Of a DNA stretch of 64,000 nt, positions 52,364 to 61,438 are shown in pieces. The notes under the pieces were generated by a model. That model saw nothing but the letters and a program-made list of their open reading frames with translations, was not told the DNA's origin and did no database searches. The stretch lies in contig NZ_FMCR01000002.1 in the NCBI RefSeq assembly GCF_900091575.1, forward strand, positions 527,760 to 591,759. Direction: 5' to 3'. Position 1 is the stretch's first letter; every line of letters starts with the position of its first letter. Made by a program: the position numbers and the translations under genes. Origin of the DNA: Micromonospora saelicesensis. GTDB taxonomy: Bacteria > Actinomycetota > Actinomycetes > Mycobacteriales > Micromonosporaceae.

Positions 52364-53731
52364 TCACCTCATGTTCGCCACCACGAACGGCGCGTGGCCG
52401 TGCAGGTAGTTGTTCCACCCGCCGGTCACCGGCGCTCCCGGGCTGAGCAGGTTGGTGGTGTCGGTGCCGACGTCGAGCTTCCAGGCCGTCCAGGAGATGC
52501 CGTTCGCCTTCATCCAGTCGATCCAGGACTGTGCCTCCGGCAGGCAGGCCCGGCCGTCGAGGCCGCCATCGGCGTTGCTGGCGCCCCACTCCGTGACGAA
52601 CAGCGCCAGACCCGCGCGGATCGCGGCGTCGCCCTTGGCGCGCAGCGACGCCCCGTGCGTGCAGGAGTAGAAGTGCAGGGTGTACATCAGGTTGGTGCCG
52701 GTGACCGGGCTGGCCGCCGCGACGTCCACGTCCTGTGACCAGGTCGGGGTGCCGAGCACGACGATGTTGTCCGGGTCGGCGGCGCGGATCGCGGACACCA
52801 CCGCCTGGTGGTACGGCTTGATGACGTTGGTCCAGCTGACCTGGAGCGGCTCGTTGTAGGGCTCCCAGATGACGTTGGGCAGGTGGCCGTACCGGCGGGC
52901 CAGGTCACCGAAGAACGCCACCGCCTGGGACTGGTTGTTCTGCGCCTCGTGCGCGTGCCAGTCGACGATCACGTAGACCCCGGTGGTGACCGCGTTGTTG
53001 ATGATGGTCTCCACCTGCGCGCGCGCCTTGGCCGGGTCACTGAGGTACGCCCCGGCCGGTTCCACGCCCATGGCCGCGCGGATCACCTGGAGGTTCCAGT
53101 TGTCGCGCATCCAGGTCACCGCGGAGAGGTTCTCGGCGTACGGGGCGGTCTCCCAGTTGAGCCACATGCTGCTGATGCCCCGCAGCTGCACCCGCGCGCC
53201 GGACTTGTCGCACATCGTGGTGCCGCAGACCCGCAGTTGCCCGTGCCGCTCGACCGGCGTGCCGGTGGTCGGCGGCGGGGTGGTCGGCGGCGGCGTGGTC
53301 GGGGGCGGCGTGGTGGGCGGCGGCGTGGTCGGGGGCGGACCGCCGGCACAGGAAGCGCCGTTCACTGTGCAGTTGACCGGGGTGCCGGTCCCGTTGACGA
53401 GGAAGCCGAACGAGGTGGAGGCACCGGCGGCGAGGGTGCCGTTCCAGGACACGTTGGCGAAGGTGTAGTGGCTGCCCGAGGTCGTCTGTTGCGCGTTCCA
53501 CGACTGGCTGACGGTCGAGGAGGACGGCAGGTCGAACTCGACCCGCCAGCTGGTGATCGGTGCGGAGGTGTCGTTGGTGACGGTCACCTGCCCCTGGTAG
53601 CCGTTGCCCCAGTTGTTCGTCACGGAGAACACGGCGGTGGCCGCGCTGGCCGGTGTGGCGGCGATCACTGCCACCCCACCGGCGAGCAGACCGGCGACGG
53701 CCAGGGTCGTGACAAGTCTCAGTGTGCGCAT
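52364..53731 (-). CDS. secreted GH5 endoglucanase with N-terminal CBM2
   Basis: A 455-residue secreted enzyme. The Sec signal peptide (LVTTLAVAGLLAGGVAVIAA, cleavage after ASA) is followed by a cellulose-binding CBM2 (about 31-130; WGNGYQGQVTVTNDTS, SWNGTLAAGASTSFGF), a linker of PPPTT repeats, and a GH5 domain. The acid/base Glu is in WEPYNEP and the nucleophile Glu in FVTEWGAS. It hydrolyses beta-1,4-glucan in plant cell walls. Met at 53731 fits the signal peptide; the longer frame upstream is not used. Confidence 0.92.
   Translation of the reverse strand: MRTLRLVTTLAVAGLLAGGVAVIAATPASAATAVFSVTNNWGNGYQGQVTVTNDTSAPITSWRVEFDLPSSSTVSQSWNAQQTTSGSHYTFANVSWNGTLAAGASTSFGFLVNGTGTPVNCTVNGASCAGGPPPTTPPPTTPPPTTPPPTTPPPTTGTPVERHGQLRVCGTTMCDKSGARVQLRGISSMWLNWETAPYAENLSAVTWMRDNWNLQVIRAAMGVEPAGAYLSDPAKARAQVETIINNAVTTGVYVIVDWHAHEAQNNQSQAVAFFGDLARRYGHLPNVIWEPYNEPLQVSWTNVIKPYHQAVVSAIRAADPDNIVVLGTPTWSQDVDVAAASPVTGTNLMYTLHFYSCTHGASLRAKGDAAIRAGLALFVTEWGASNADGGLDGRACLPEAQSWIDWMKANGISWTAWKLDVGTDTTNLLSPGAPVTGGWNNYLHGHAPFVVANMR
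53255..53340. repeat. 15-bp repeats coding the PPPTT linker
   Basis: About five imperfect 15-bp units of the GGTCGGCGGCGGGGT type encode tandem PPPTT between the carbohydrate-binding and catalytic domains, a common linker in actinomycete cellulases. Confidence 0.7.
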
Positions 53732-53821
53732 GCGGAACCCGCTTCGGATCGACGGTGGTGGTCTGAGGCGGGGCGGCGCCTGCGCGCACAATATCGATCA
53801 ATGCCTATGGGGGCAAGGCGC

Positions 53822-54424
53822 TCAGGCCGCTGGGCGTACCCGGTAGGCCAGGTGCGTGACGCCGTCGCCCTCGACGACGCTGAACGGACCGTCCAGCTGA
53901 AGCGGCGCGATCTTCAGATCGGCGAAGAGCGGGATGCCGGCGCCGAGCAGGACGGGGACGAGGTCGACGTGCACCTCGTCGAGCAGGCCGGCCTCGACGA
54001 CCTGGGCGGCGATGGTGCCGCCGTTGACACCGACCTCCTTGTCGCCGGCGATCGCCTTCGCCCGGGCGATGGCGCTCTCGATGCCGTCGGTGACGAAGAC
54101 GAAGGAGTCGTTCTCGGGTGCCCAGCCCTCCGGCACGCTGTGCGTGACCACCACGACGGGCACGTCCAACGGATGCCGGCCACCCCACCCGCTGGTGATG
54201 TCGAAGAGCCGCCGGCCGACGACGAGTGCGCCGGTCCGCTCGGTGAGAGCCCGCAGATGCCGGGCGCTCGTGGCGGACGTCCGAAAGGTCAGCTCGGGGT
54301 CGGCCGTCGGCGTCTCGACGTCACCGTTCTCGTACCACTGGAAGAGGTACTCGAAGCCGCCGTGGGACGCGTCCGCGATGTAGCCGTCCAACGACATCGT
54401 CGCCCCGGTCGTCACCTTCGTCAT
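53822..54424 (-). CDS. dihydrofolate reductase-fold protein (RibD_C family)
   Basis: A 200-residue RibD_C protein: TGATMSLDGYIADASHGGFE, TGALVVGRRLFDIT and VNGGTIAAQVVEAGLLDEVH. It is in the same family as the protein at 42965-43519 but diverged, with a different spacing of the nucleotide-binding loop. Probably reduces an unknown metabolite. ATG 54424. It lies 134 bases downstream of the TetR gene, on the same strand. Confidence 0.87.
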   Translation of the reverse strand: MTKVTTGATMSLDGYIADASHGGFEYLFQWYENGDVETPTADPELTFRTSATSARHLRALTERTGALVVGRRLFDITSGWGGRHPLDVPVVVVTHSVPEGWAPENDSFVFVTDGIESAIARAKAIAGDKEVGVNGGTIAAQVVEAGLLDEVHVDLVPVLLGAGIPLFADLKIAPLQLDGPFSVVEGDGVTHLAYRVRPAA

Positions 54425-54558
54425 CGATCCACTCCTCGGTCCGTGCCGTGTCGGCTCGTCGGCGAGGCCGGCGGTCTCCGGCCCTCAACCAATGGTCGAA
54501 GCCGGCCGACGGTCCTCGACACGTCCGCCGAACTTTCTCCCAGTGTCGGCCGTGGCCG

Positions 54559-55125
54559 TCAGGAGCGCAGCGCGTTGAGCACGAGGTCGGCGTACCGGCG
54601 CCACACCGCCGGGTCGCGCTCGTCGAACACGATGAGCTGCCGGACCGCCCCGCAGAGGATCACCCGAATGTCCAGCTCCCCGGCGTCCGGGCGGATCCTG
54701 CCGGACGCTCGGGCCGCCGCCACCAGTTGCCCGATCAGGCCCAGGATGCGCGCGGCGGGCACCAGCCTGCCCTCGAAGAACGCGTCGGCGAGGACCCGGT
54801 CGCGGGCGAGGCGTCCGAACAGGTCGGGCACGTAGGAACACCACTCCCGGTACGCGTCGACGCCGTCGAGCGCCGCGCGGGTGCGCTGCTCCAGCTCCTG
54901 GAACTGCTGCTGGACGACCGCGACGATCAGGTCTTCCTTGCTGGGGTAGCTGCGGTACACCGTCGCGCGGCCCACCCCGGCCCGCTCCGCCACCTGCGGC
55001 ACCGTCACCTGCAGACCCTGCTCGCTGAAGAGCTCCCGGGCGGCGGCGATGACCCGCTCCTGGTTGCGACGGGCGTCCAGACGGCGATGGGGAGCATCGG
55101 GGTCGCTCGGCGTCGGTGGGGCCAT
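54559..55125 (-). CDS. TetR-family transcriptional regulator
   Basis: A 188-residue TetR protein: DNA-binding helices in RVIAAARELFSEQGLQVTV and VAERAGVGRATVYRSYPSKE, with a helical ligand domain behind them. It is co-directional with the SnoaL-like and CMD genes and only four bases after the CMD gene, so probably in one operon with them. Two dyads upstream of the first gene (56116-56129 and 56149-56162) are likely autoregulatory sites. Confidence 0.88.
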   Translation of the reverse strand: MAPPTPSDPDAPHRRLDARRNQERVIAAARELFSEQGLQVTVPQVAERAGVGRATVYRSYPSKEDLIVAVVQQQFQELEQRTRAALDGVDAYREWCSYVPDLFGRLARDRVLADAFFEGRLVPAARILGLIGQLVAAARASGRIRPDAGELDIRVILCGAVRQLIVFDERDPAVWRRYADLVLNALRS

Positions 55126-55129
55126 GGCC

Positions 55130-55690
55130 TCAGTCTGCCCGCTCGGTCTCGTCGGTCAGCAGCGGCTCGTCGCCGTACACGGTGGTGAGTTCGACGTTGA
55201 GCACCGTGGCCACCCGGCCGAACGACCAGTAGTAGCCGACCACCTGGAGCACCTCGACGATCTCGCGCTCGCTGAGGATGTGCCGCACCTGGTCGAAGAG
55301 GTCGTCGGGAACGCGCGGTGACCGCACCACCTCGGCGGCGAACCGGATGAGCGTGCGGTCGTACGCGGAGAGGTGCGGGTTGTCGATGTCCCGGCTGCTG
55401 ATGATCTCGCGGGTGCCCTCGTCGACGCCGGCAGCCGCGGACATCGGAGCGTGCTGGGCCGCCACGAACTCGCACCCGGTGTACTCGGCCACGGTGAGGA
55501 TGACCAGTTCCCGCGAGCGGGCGGGCAGCTCCAACGAGGTGAACTGCGCCCTCGCGAGCTGGATGAAGAGGTTCACCGTGCCGACCGAGTGGGTCAGCAT
55601 CTTGACCATCGGGTCGGGCGGCAGGGCGGACAGGACGTCGCGGACGTCGGCCGGAATCGCGTTCGGGTCGGGGTCGGCAAGGCGGGGCAT
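55130..55690 (-). CDS. carboxymuconolactone decarboxylase-family (CMD/AhpD-like) protein
   Basis: A 186-residue CMD-domain protein. Around residues 60-85 the helix ELVILTVAEYTGCEFVAAQH carries a Glu, a single Cys and a His; the CxxC pair of AhpD is not complete, so peroxidase activity is less likely than a decarboxylase-like or redox role. ATG 55690 has GAGAGAG upstream. Between a SnoaL-like gene and a TetR gene. Confidence 0.85.
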   Translation of the reverse strand: MPRLADPDPNAIPADVRDVLSALPPDPMVKMLTHSVGTVNLFIQLARAQFTSLELPARSRELVILTVAEYTGCEFVAAQHAPMSAAAGVDEGTREIISSRDIDNPHLSAYDRTLIRFAAEVVRSPRVPDDLFDQVRHILSEREIVEVLQVVGYYWSFGRVATVLNVELTTVYGDEPLLTDETERAD

Positions 55691-55723
55691 GGCTCTCTCT
55701 CCTGAGTTGGTCGTCGAGATGGT

Positions 55724-56083
55724 TCAGGCGGGCAGGTCGAAACCCGTCTCGCTGAGGTGGCGGAAGCGGCCGTCCTCGGCGTACGTCCCGAAGATGGTGA
55801 TCTCCCGCCGGGCGGTCGACCCGTCAACCAGGGTGATCTCGTAGACGTGTCGTTCGGCGTAGTCGAGACCGTCGCGCAGCTCGTCGAGGACCTGCACGGT
55901 GCCGCTGACGATCTGACCGCGTGCCCGGGTCACCATCTCGACGAATCCGGCCCGGTCGAGGGTCTCGCCGTCGCTGCGGTGGGTGTAGTCGGGGGCGTAG
56001 AACTCGTCGAGCGCGTCGGTCAGGTCGCGCGTCGGCTCGAAGACCACCGCGCGCAGGGCATCGCTGATCCGTACCGGACTCAT
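55724..56083 (-). CDS. SnoaL-like / nuclear transport factor 2-like protein
   Basis: A 119-residue cone-shaped NTF2-like protein: ALDEFYAPDYTHRSDGETLD and AERHVYEITLVDGSTARREI, typical of the SnoaL-like polyketide-cyclase fold that isomerises, cyclises or hydrolyses small substrates. First gene of the SnoaL-CMD-TetR operon, 33 bases upstream of the CMD gene. ATG 56083 follows a GAGGAGC sequence. Confidence 0.83.
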   Translation of the reverse strand: MSPVRISDALRAVVFEPTRDLTDALDEFYAPDYTHRSDGETLDRAGFVEMVTRARGQIVSGTVQVLDELRDGLDYAERHVYEITLVDGSTARREITIFGTYAEDGRFRHLSETGFDLPA

Positions 56084-56115
56084 GGGGCTCCTCGTGGTTT
56101 CCGTCAGGCAGATCC

Positions 56116-56162
56116 GGACTCGCAGGTCCGCTTAGCGCCCACCGTACCGGACTCCCGAGTCC
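56116..56162. promoter_or_regulatory. paired TetR operator-like dyads
   Basis: GGACTC-CC-GAGTCC at 56149-56162 is a perfect 6-2-6 dyad; GGACTC-GC-AGGTCC at 56116-56129 is an imperfect copy. Their starts are 33 bases apart, three helical turns, so two dimers could bind on one face. They lie in the divergent promoter region between the SnoaL-CMD-TetR operon and the aldo/keto reductase gene. Confidence 0.6.
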
Positions 56163-56252
56163 ACTTCCGGTGAGAGTCGTCACGTACCCGGGGAGCAGCT
56201 GTGCCCGCCACGGCGGGTGCGGGTCGGCCGGTCCGGTCGTAGCGTGGGGCGC

Positions 56253-57230
56253 ATGCGAACCACCACGCTGGGCAGCACCGGACCCGAGGTCGGCGTCATC
56301 GGCCTCGGCTGCATGGGCATGAGTCACGGCTACGACATCACCGGCCCTCGCGACGACGACACGTCGATCTCCGTCATCCGACAGGCACTGGACCTGGGCG
56401 CGACGCTGATCGACACGTCGGACGTGTACGGGCCGTACACCAACGAGGAGCTGGTCGGGCGGGCGCTGGCCGGCGGGCACCGGGAGCGGACCGTACTGGC
56501 CACGAAGGTCGGCCTGGTGGCCACCTCCCCCACCGGTGGCCCCGGCAACTCACCGAAGATCGGCAACAACGGCCGCCCGGAGCACATCCGCGCGGCGATC
56601 GACGAGAGCCTGCGCCGGCTCGGCACCGACCACGTCGACCTCTACCAGCTGCACCGGGTCGACCCGGAGGTGCCCATCGAGGAGTCCTGGGGCGCGATGG
56701 CCGAGGTCGTGGCGGCGGGCAAGGCCCGGCAGCTCGGGTTGTCCGAGGTGACGGTCGCGCAGATCGCGCGGGCCCAGGCCGTGCACCCGGTGGCGTCGGT
56801 GCAGTCCGAGTTGTCACTGTGGACGCGCGACCCGTTGGCCGAGGTGTTGCCGTACTGCGCCGAGCAGGGCATCGCCTTCCTGCCGTTCTCCCCGCTCGGT
56901 CGCGGTTTCCTCGCCGGCCGGTTCACCTCGTTCGACGACCTGCCCGCCGACGACTTCCGGCGTGGCCTGCCGCGCTTCCAGCAGGACGCGCTGCGCGCCA
57001 ACCTCGCCATCGTCGCCCGGGTCCGGGAGATCGCCGACCGGGCCGGCTTCAGCCCCGCGCAGGTCGCCCTCGCGTGGGTGGTCGCCCAAGGTGACCAGGT
57101 CATCCCGATCCCCGGCACCAAGACCCCGAAGTACCTGGTGGACAACTGCGCGGCCGCTGATGTGCGGCTCAGCGCCGAGGACCTGGCCGACCTGGACGCG
57201 CTGCCCGCACCCGAGGGTGGCCGCTACTGA
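56253..57230 (+). CDS. aldo/keto reductase
   Basis: A 325-residue NADPH-dependent aldo/keto reductase. Catalytic residues are in IDTSDVYGPYTNEELVG (Asp, Tyr), VLATKVGL (Lys) and LYQLHRVD (His), and IPGTKTPKYLVDN binds NADP. Likely reduces an aldehyde or ketone from reactive carbonyl stress or secondary metabolism. ATG 56253 has TAGCGT seven bases upstream, so the mRNA may be leaderless. The paired dyads upstream may also control it. Its stop overlaps the end of the DUF2071 gene. Confidence 0.9.
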   Translation: MRTTTLGSTGPEVGVIGLGCMGMSHGYDITGPRDDDTSISVIRQALDLGATLIDTSDVYGPYTNEELVGRALAGGHRERTVLATKVGLVATSPTGGPGNSPKIGNNGRPEHIRAAIDESLRRLGTDHVDLYQLHRVDPEVPIEESWGAMAEVVAAGKARQLGLSEVTVAQIARAQAVHPVASVQSELSLWTRDPLAEVLPYCAEQGIAFLPFSPLGRGFLAGRFTSFDDLPADDFRRGLPRFQQDALRANLAIVARVREIADRAGFSPAQVALAWVVAQGDQVIPIPGTKTPKYLVDNCAAADVRLSAEDLADLDALPAPEGGRY

Positions 57231-57988
57231 GGCTCCGGCGGCCCGGCACCGTGTGGCCGGGCCGCCGCCGGCGGGCCGAACCTGACCCCGACACCTGGCG
57301 AGTAGAGCACGCTCACCGGTGGCCCGAGCGGTGCCGGCAGCCCGGCGGCGGCGACCAACTCGTCATCCAGGTGCAGCACCTCGGCCCGGTGCAGCGGCCA
57401 GCTCGGATGCCAGTTCGGCAGGTGCAGCGTGCGCCCGTACGCCCGGGTGTGCAGCCCCCAGCGGGCGGTGACGAAGTGTTCGAGCGGGGTCGGCTCGACG
57501 ATCCGCTCCCCCACCCGCACCACCATCCGGCTCGTCGCGCCCGCCGGCCCCGGCCAGCGCCGCCGGCAGCGGTAGGTGCGACGGTCGCCGTCGCGATCCA
57601 ACCGCATCGACGACCAGAGGTACGGCAGGCGCAGCGTCGCCCGCGCCACCAGCACCGGCAGCAGACGGGACGCGTCGAGCGACCGGAACACGACCGCTCG
57701 CCGGCCGGCGTCGTCGACGGAGTAGAGCCGGACGTTGGTCTCCCAGAAGGTGCCGAAGTACGGCACCCCCGGGCCACGGCCGAAGCCCAGCCCGACCATC
57801 CGGAAACCGATCAGGCCCACGTAGCTGACCCCCTGCAGCGTGTCCGGACGAGTGCCGGCAGGCAGCAACGGCGCGACCACCTCCGGAGCGACGGCCCAGT
57901 GCAGGAAGGTGAGGTCCTCCCAGCGCTGGCGCAGGAGCGCCCAGGGGAACGCCTGCCGGGGCGCGTGGTCGACCGGTTCGGGATGCAC
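57224..57988 (-). CDS. DUF2071 (YqjF-like) protein
   Basis: A 254-residue protein of the DUF2071/YqjF family, related to acetoacetate decarboxylase-like folds: RWEDLTFLHWAVAPEVVAPL, GVSYVGLIGFRMVGL and FWETNVRLYSVDDAGRRAV are typical. Activity unknown. GTG 57988 has GGGAG upstream; an alternative GTG at 58045 overlaps the AlkZ-like gene by 20 bases and has none. Last gene of a probable three-gene operon. Confidence 0.78.
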   Translation of the reverse strand: MHPEPVDHAPRQAFPWALLRQRWEDLTFLHWAVAPEVVAPLLPAGTRPDTLQGVSYVGLIGFRMVGLGFGRGPGVPYFGTFWETNVRLYSVDDAGRRAVVFRSLDASRLLPVLVARATLRLPYLWSSMRLDRDGDRRTYRCRRRWPGPAGATSRMVVRVGERIVEPTPLEHFVTARWGLHTRAYGRTLHLPNWHPSWPLHRAEVLHLDDELVAAAGLPAPLGPPVSVLYSPGVGVRFGPPAAARPHGAGPPEPQ

Positions 57989-58025
57989 GCTCCCATCGTC
58001 GCCCAGGCGGTGGGCCGGCGTGGCC

Positions 58026-59183
58026 TCAGGCGTGCGGACCGACACTGACGGTGCCGATGGTCAGCGACGCCCTGCCCTCCAGGATCTCGCCGATCCGCTC
58101 GACCTCCTCCTCCAAAGCCCGCTGCTGGGCGGCCCCGAGCGTCCGCAGCGGCTCGACGGTGACCCGGATCGAGCGGCCGGAACGGCGTTGATGCCACACG
58201 CCGGTGACCACCCCGTCGACCAGCAGCACCGGATAGTTGCCAGCCTGGCCACCGGCGAGCGCCCGCTCGGCGGCGGCACCGGGGAAGAGCCGTTCGCGAG
58301 GGTGGCAGCCGACCGCGTACGCGTCGAAGTACGGCAGCAGCCGCAACCCGGACGGCCGGTCGTCGGGAAATTCGGTGTCGTCGGCGGCCACCCAGGCCCG
58401 GGTGCCCTCCACCGTCACCTCGGTCAGGTCCAGCGAGTCGAACAGCAACGTCGCCCACCCCGGCGCCACCGCCAGCCACCGGGCGAACTGTGCCGGGGTG
58501 GCCGGCCCGTACGCGTACAGGTAGCTGCGGGCGAGGGCGGCCAGGGCGGCGGGACCGGGCATCGGCGCGAAGTCGGGCAGCCACCGGGTCGGGCTGGTGT
58601 ACGTGCTGACCCGACCGCGATTCGGGCCGAAGCAGACCACTCCGGCCCGGGTTGCGGCGGTCATCGCGGCGATCCACCTGGGCCACATGTCCTGGAACGC
58701 CTCCATCACCAGGTCGCCCGCCCACGGGCCGGTACGGGCGACGATCTCCTCGGTCAGCTCGGCGGTGGTCAGGTCGGCCTCGGCGACGGCGTCGGCGATG
58801 GCCGCGAGGACCTGCTCGGTCTGCCGGGGCGTCAGCAGGACCACACTCCGCTCCCACGACGGGGCCGGCAACGCGGACAGGGCGCCGACCCACATCGGCA
58901 GGTCCGCTGCGGCGAGCAGGTGCACGGTCCCGCGTGGCCCACGGGTCTTGACCAGGGTGCGGTCGGTCCACAGTGCCCGGCGTACCAGGGAGCGGGTCGT
59001 GCCCGGCACCCGCAGCCCGATGGACAGCTCGGCGGCCGACGCGACCTGGGCATGCGCGCCGCAGATCGTCGACACCACGTCGGCGACGCGGGCGGCGTCC
59101 GGTGCCGCGTCCGCCGCCGGCGTGCGGAGCCGGTGCCGCGCAAGCCGTCGGGCGGACACCTGCGCCCAGCTCAGCTCGATCAT
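58026..59183 (-). CDS. winged-helix DNA-binding protein, HTH_42 (AlkZ/YcaQ-like)
   Basis: A 385-residue member of the HTH_42/AlkZ superfamily, some of which are DNA glycosylases for interstrand crosslinks or bulky alkyl adducts, often near natural-product genes. Features: [34 protein letters not shown] and [19 protein letters not shown]. The catalytic QxQ/QxD motif of AlkZ is not obvious; HAQ is the nearest. ATG 59183 overlaps the epoxide hydrolase stop (ATGA). Confidence 0.8.
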   Translation of the reverse strand: MIELSWAQVSARRLARHRLRTPAADAAPDAARVADVVSTICGAHAQVASAAELSIGLRVPGTTRSLVRRALWTDRTLVKTRGPRGTVHLLAAADLPMWVGALSALPAPSWERSVVLLTPRQTEQVLAAIADAVAEADLTTAELTEEIVARTGPWAGDLVMEAFQDMWPRWIAAMTAATRAGVVCFGPNRGRVSTYTSPTRWLPDFAPMPGPAALAALARSYLYAYGPATPAQFARWLAVAPGWATLLFDSLDLTEVTVEGTRAWVAADDTEFPDDRPSGLRLLPYFDAYAVGCHPRERLFPGAAAERALAGGQAGNYPVLLVDGVVTGVWHQRRSGRSIRVTVEPLRTLGAAQQRALEEEVERIGEILEGRASLTIGTVSVGPHA

Positions 59184-60313
59184 CGCAGGCCCTCGAAGAA
59201 CGCGCGGATGTCCGCCGCGTGCGCGACCGGCTCGTCCATCGCCACGAAGTGGCTGCCCGGGTTGCCCTGCGGCCAGTGGACGATCGTGTTGTCTCGCTCC
59301 GCGAGGCGGCGCATCAGCGCGGAGCCGCCGCCGTACACACCGGACGGCACCCGCCGCTGGCCCGTCGGCCAGGCGAAACCGCCATCGTCGGCGACGGTGA
59401 GTCGCTCGTACATGGGCCACGACGACGTTCCCGACGTGCCGGTGAACCAGTAGAGGCTCACATTGGTGAGCAGGTGGTCCCGGTCGATGGCCTGCTCCGG
59501 TGTCGGCACCGTCATGGTGAACTCCTTGAACTTCTGCATCATCCAGGCCAGCAGCCCGACCGGCGAGTCGTTCCAGGCGTACGAGAAGGTTTGCGGCGCT
59601 GCCCGCAGCAGCGCGTGATGGTCGACGCCACCGCTCATCCACTGCTGCATCTGCTCCCACTCGGCGCGTTCCGTCGCGCTCATGTCCGGCACGTCGGCGG
59701 CGGTCGGGAAGCCGAACCCCCCGTCGATGTGCACGCCCACCACCTGCTCCGGCGCCACAGCGGCCACCCGTGGCGCGATGTACGCCCCGAGGTCGCCGCC
59801 CTGCGTGCCGTAACGGTGGTAGCCGAGGCGGGCCATCAGCTCGACCCACATCCGGGCGAGCCGGTCGATCGTGAACCCGGCCGGCGGCGCCTGCGAGAAA
59901 CCGTATCCGGGCACCGACGGCACCACCACGTGAAACGCCTGCGCGGGATCCCCGCCATGAGCGCGTGGGTCCGACAGCGGGCCGATCAGCTCGGTGAACT
60001 CGACAACGGAGTTGGGCCAGCCGTGTGTCAGCAACAACGGCAGCGCGTCCGGCTCCGGCGAGCGGACGTGCAGCAGATGCACATCCAAGCCGTCGATCTC
60101 GGTGACGAGCTGGGGGAAGTCGTTCAGGCGCGCCTCGTGGGCCCTCCAGTCGTAACCATTCGCCCAGTACTCGGTCAGCTCGCGCAGGTACGTCACCGGC
60201 ACCCCGCGGCTCCAGCCGGCGCCGGGCAACGAGCGGGGCCACCGGGTTCGGGAGAGCCGGTCACGCAGGTCGTCGAGGTCCGCCTGCGGGATGTCGATGC
60301 GAAATGGCGTCAT
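59180..60313 (-). CDS. epoxide hydrolase (EHN-domain alpha/beta hydrolase)
   Basis: A 377-residue epoxide hydrolase, paralogue of the one at 21717-22913: EHN domain ([20 protein letters not shown]), oxyanion [13 protein letters not shown], Asp nucleophile in [12 protein letters not shown] and catalytic His in [12 protein letters not shown]. Start ATG 60313. First gene of the run epoxide hydrolase, AlkZ-like, DUF2071, and divergent from a WYL regulator that probably controls it. Epoxide removal next to a DNA-adduct glycosylase-like gene suggests a joint response to alkylating epoxides. Confidence 0.88.
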   Translation of the reverse strand: MTPFRIDIPQADLDDLRDRLSRTRWPRSLPGAGWSRGVPVTYLRELTEYWANGYDWRAHEARLNDFPQLVTEIDGLDVHLLHVRSPEPDALPLLLTHGWPNSVVEFTELIGPLSDPRAHGGDPAQAFHVVVPSVPGYGFSQAPPAGFTIDRLARMWVELMARLGYHRYGTQGGDLGAYIAPRVAAVAPEQVVGVHIDGGFGFPTAADVPDMSATERAEWEQMQQWMSGGVDHHALLRAAPQTFSYAWNDSPVGLLAWMMQKFKEFTMTVPTPEQAIDRDHLLTNVSLYWFTGTSGTSSWPMYERLTVADDGGFAWPTGQRRVPSGVYGGGSALMRRLAERDNTIVHWPQGNPGSHFVAMDEPVAHAADIRAFFEGLR

Positions 60314-60375
60314 GCCGGGAACGCTACGGCCCATATAGGACAGGTTCTGGCACACATCGCTGGCATTCTGGGACC

Positions 60376-61344
60376 ATGTCCGACACCCCCGCCCGACTCC
60401 TGGGCCTGCTGTCGCTGTTGCAGACGCCCCGCGAGTGGCCCGGCAGCGAGTTGGCCACCCGGCTCGGCGTCAGCCTGCGCACCATCCGCCGCGACGTGGA
60501 GCGATTGCGCGACCTCGGCTACCCGGTGCAGGCGACGATGGGCGCGATCGGCGGATACCGCCTGGTCGCCGGCAAGGCGATGCCGCCGCTGCTGCTCGAC
60601 GACGACGAGGCGGTGGCGATCGCTGTCGGTCTGCGCACCGCCGCCGGTCACGCGGTGGCCGGCATCGAGGAGGCCTCGATGCGGGCGCTGGCCAAGCTCG
60701 AACAGGTGCTGCCGTCCCGGCTGCGGCACCGCGTCAGCGCGCTGGGGGCGGCCACCGAACCGCTGCTCACCTGGGACCGACCGACGGTCGACCCGGAGCG
60801 GCTGAGCGCGCTGGCCGCCGCCGTCAACAATCGTGAGCAGCTGCGGTTCGCCTACCGCCGTCGCTACGGCATGGACGCCGAACGGCTCGTCGAGCCGTAC
60901 AAGCTGGTGTCGGCGGGTCGGCGCTGGTATCTGGTGGGCTACGACACCGACCGCGACGACTGGCGGATCTTCCGGGTCGACCGGATCACCGACCTGCGCC
61001 CCACCCGGACCCGGGTCGCCGCCCGGCAACTGCCGGCGTCCGACGCCGCCTCGTTCATGACGGAGAAGCTGCTTGAGCTGACGCCCGTCTACCGGGCGGT
61101 GGTGACGCTGCACGCGCCGATCGAGCGGATGGCGGGCCCGCTCGGTGGCGCCGGCGTCGATCTGGAGCCGATCGACGCGACCTCCTGCCGGTTGCGCAGC
61201 AACGCCGACACTCTGGAGTGGCTGGCGTGGCGCCTGCTGACTCTCGGTTGCGACATGGAGGTGCACGAGCCTCCGGAGTTGATCGCGCACCTACGGCAGA
61301 TCGGCACCCGGGCGACCCGCGCCGCCAGCCCGTCCGCAGCGTAG
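60376..61344 (+). CDS. YafY-like transcriptional regulator with WYL domain
   Basis: A 322-residue regulator with an HTH_11 winged helix ([40 protein letters not shown]) and a WYL sensor domain ([44 protein letters not shown]). WYL proteins sense nucleic acids or small ligands and often control DNA damage or defence genes. ATG 60376 has CATTCT six bases upstream (leaderless). Divergent from the epoxide hydrolase operon, 62 bases away. Confidence 0.88.
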   Translation: MSDTPARLLGLLSLLQTPREWPGSELATRLGVSLRTIRRDVERLRDLGYPVQATMGAIGGYRLVAGKAMPPLLLDDDEAVAIAVGLRTAAGHAVAGIEEASMRALAKLEQVLPSRLRHRVSALGAATEPLLTWDRPTVDPERLSALAAAVNNREQLRFAYRRRYGMDAERLVEPYKLVSAGRRWYLVGYDTDRDDWRIFRVDRITDLRPTRTRVAARQLPASDAASFMTEKLLELTPVYRAVVTLHAPIERMAGPLGGAGVDLEPIDATSCRLRSNADTLEWLAWRLLTLGCDMEVHEPPELIAHLRQIGTRATRAASPSAA

Positions 61345-61438
61345 GACGGCCGACGGCCCGGGGCATCGGCACGCCGGCCCGCCGTACGCTTGATGGAGCA
61401 GAAGCGTTCAGAACAGGTGTTTCGGGGAGGAACTGGGC

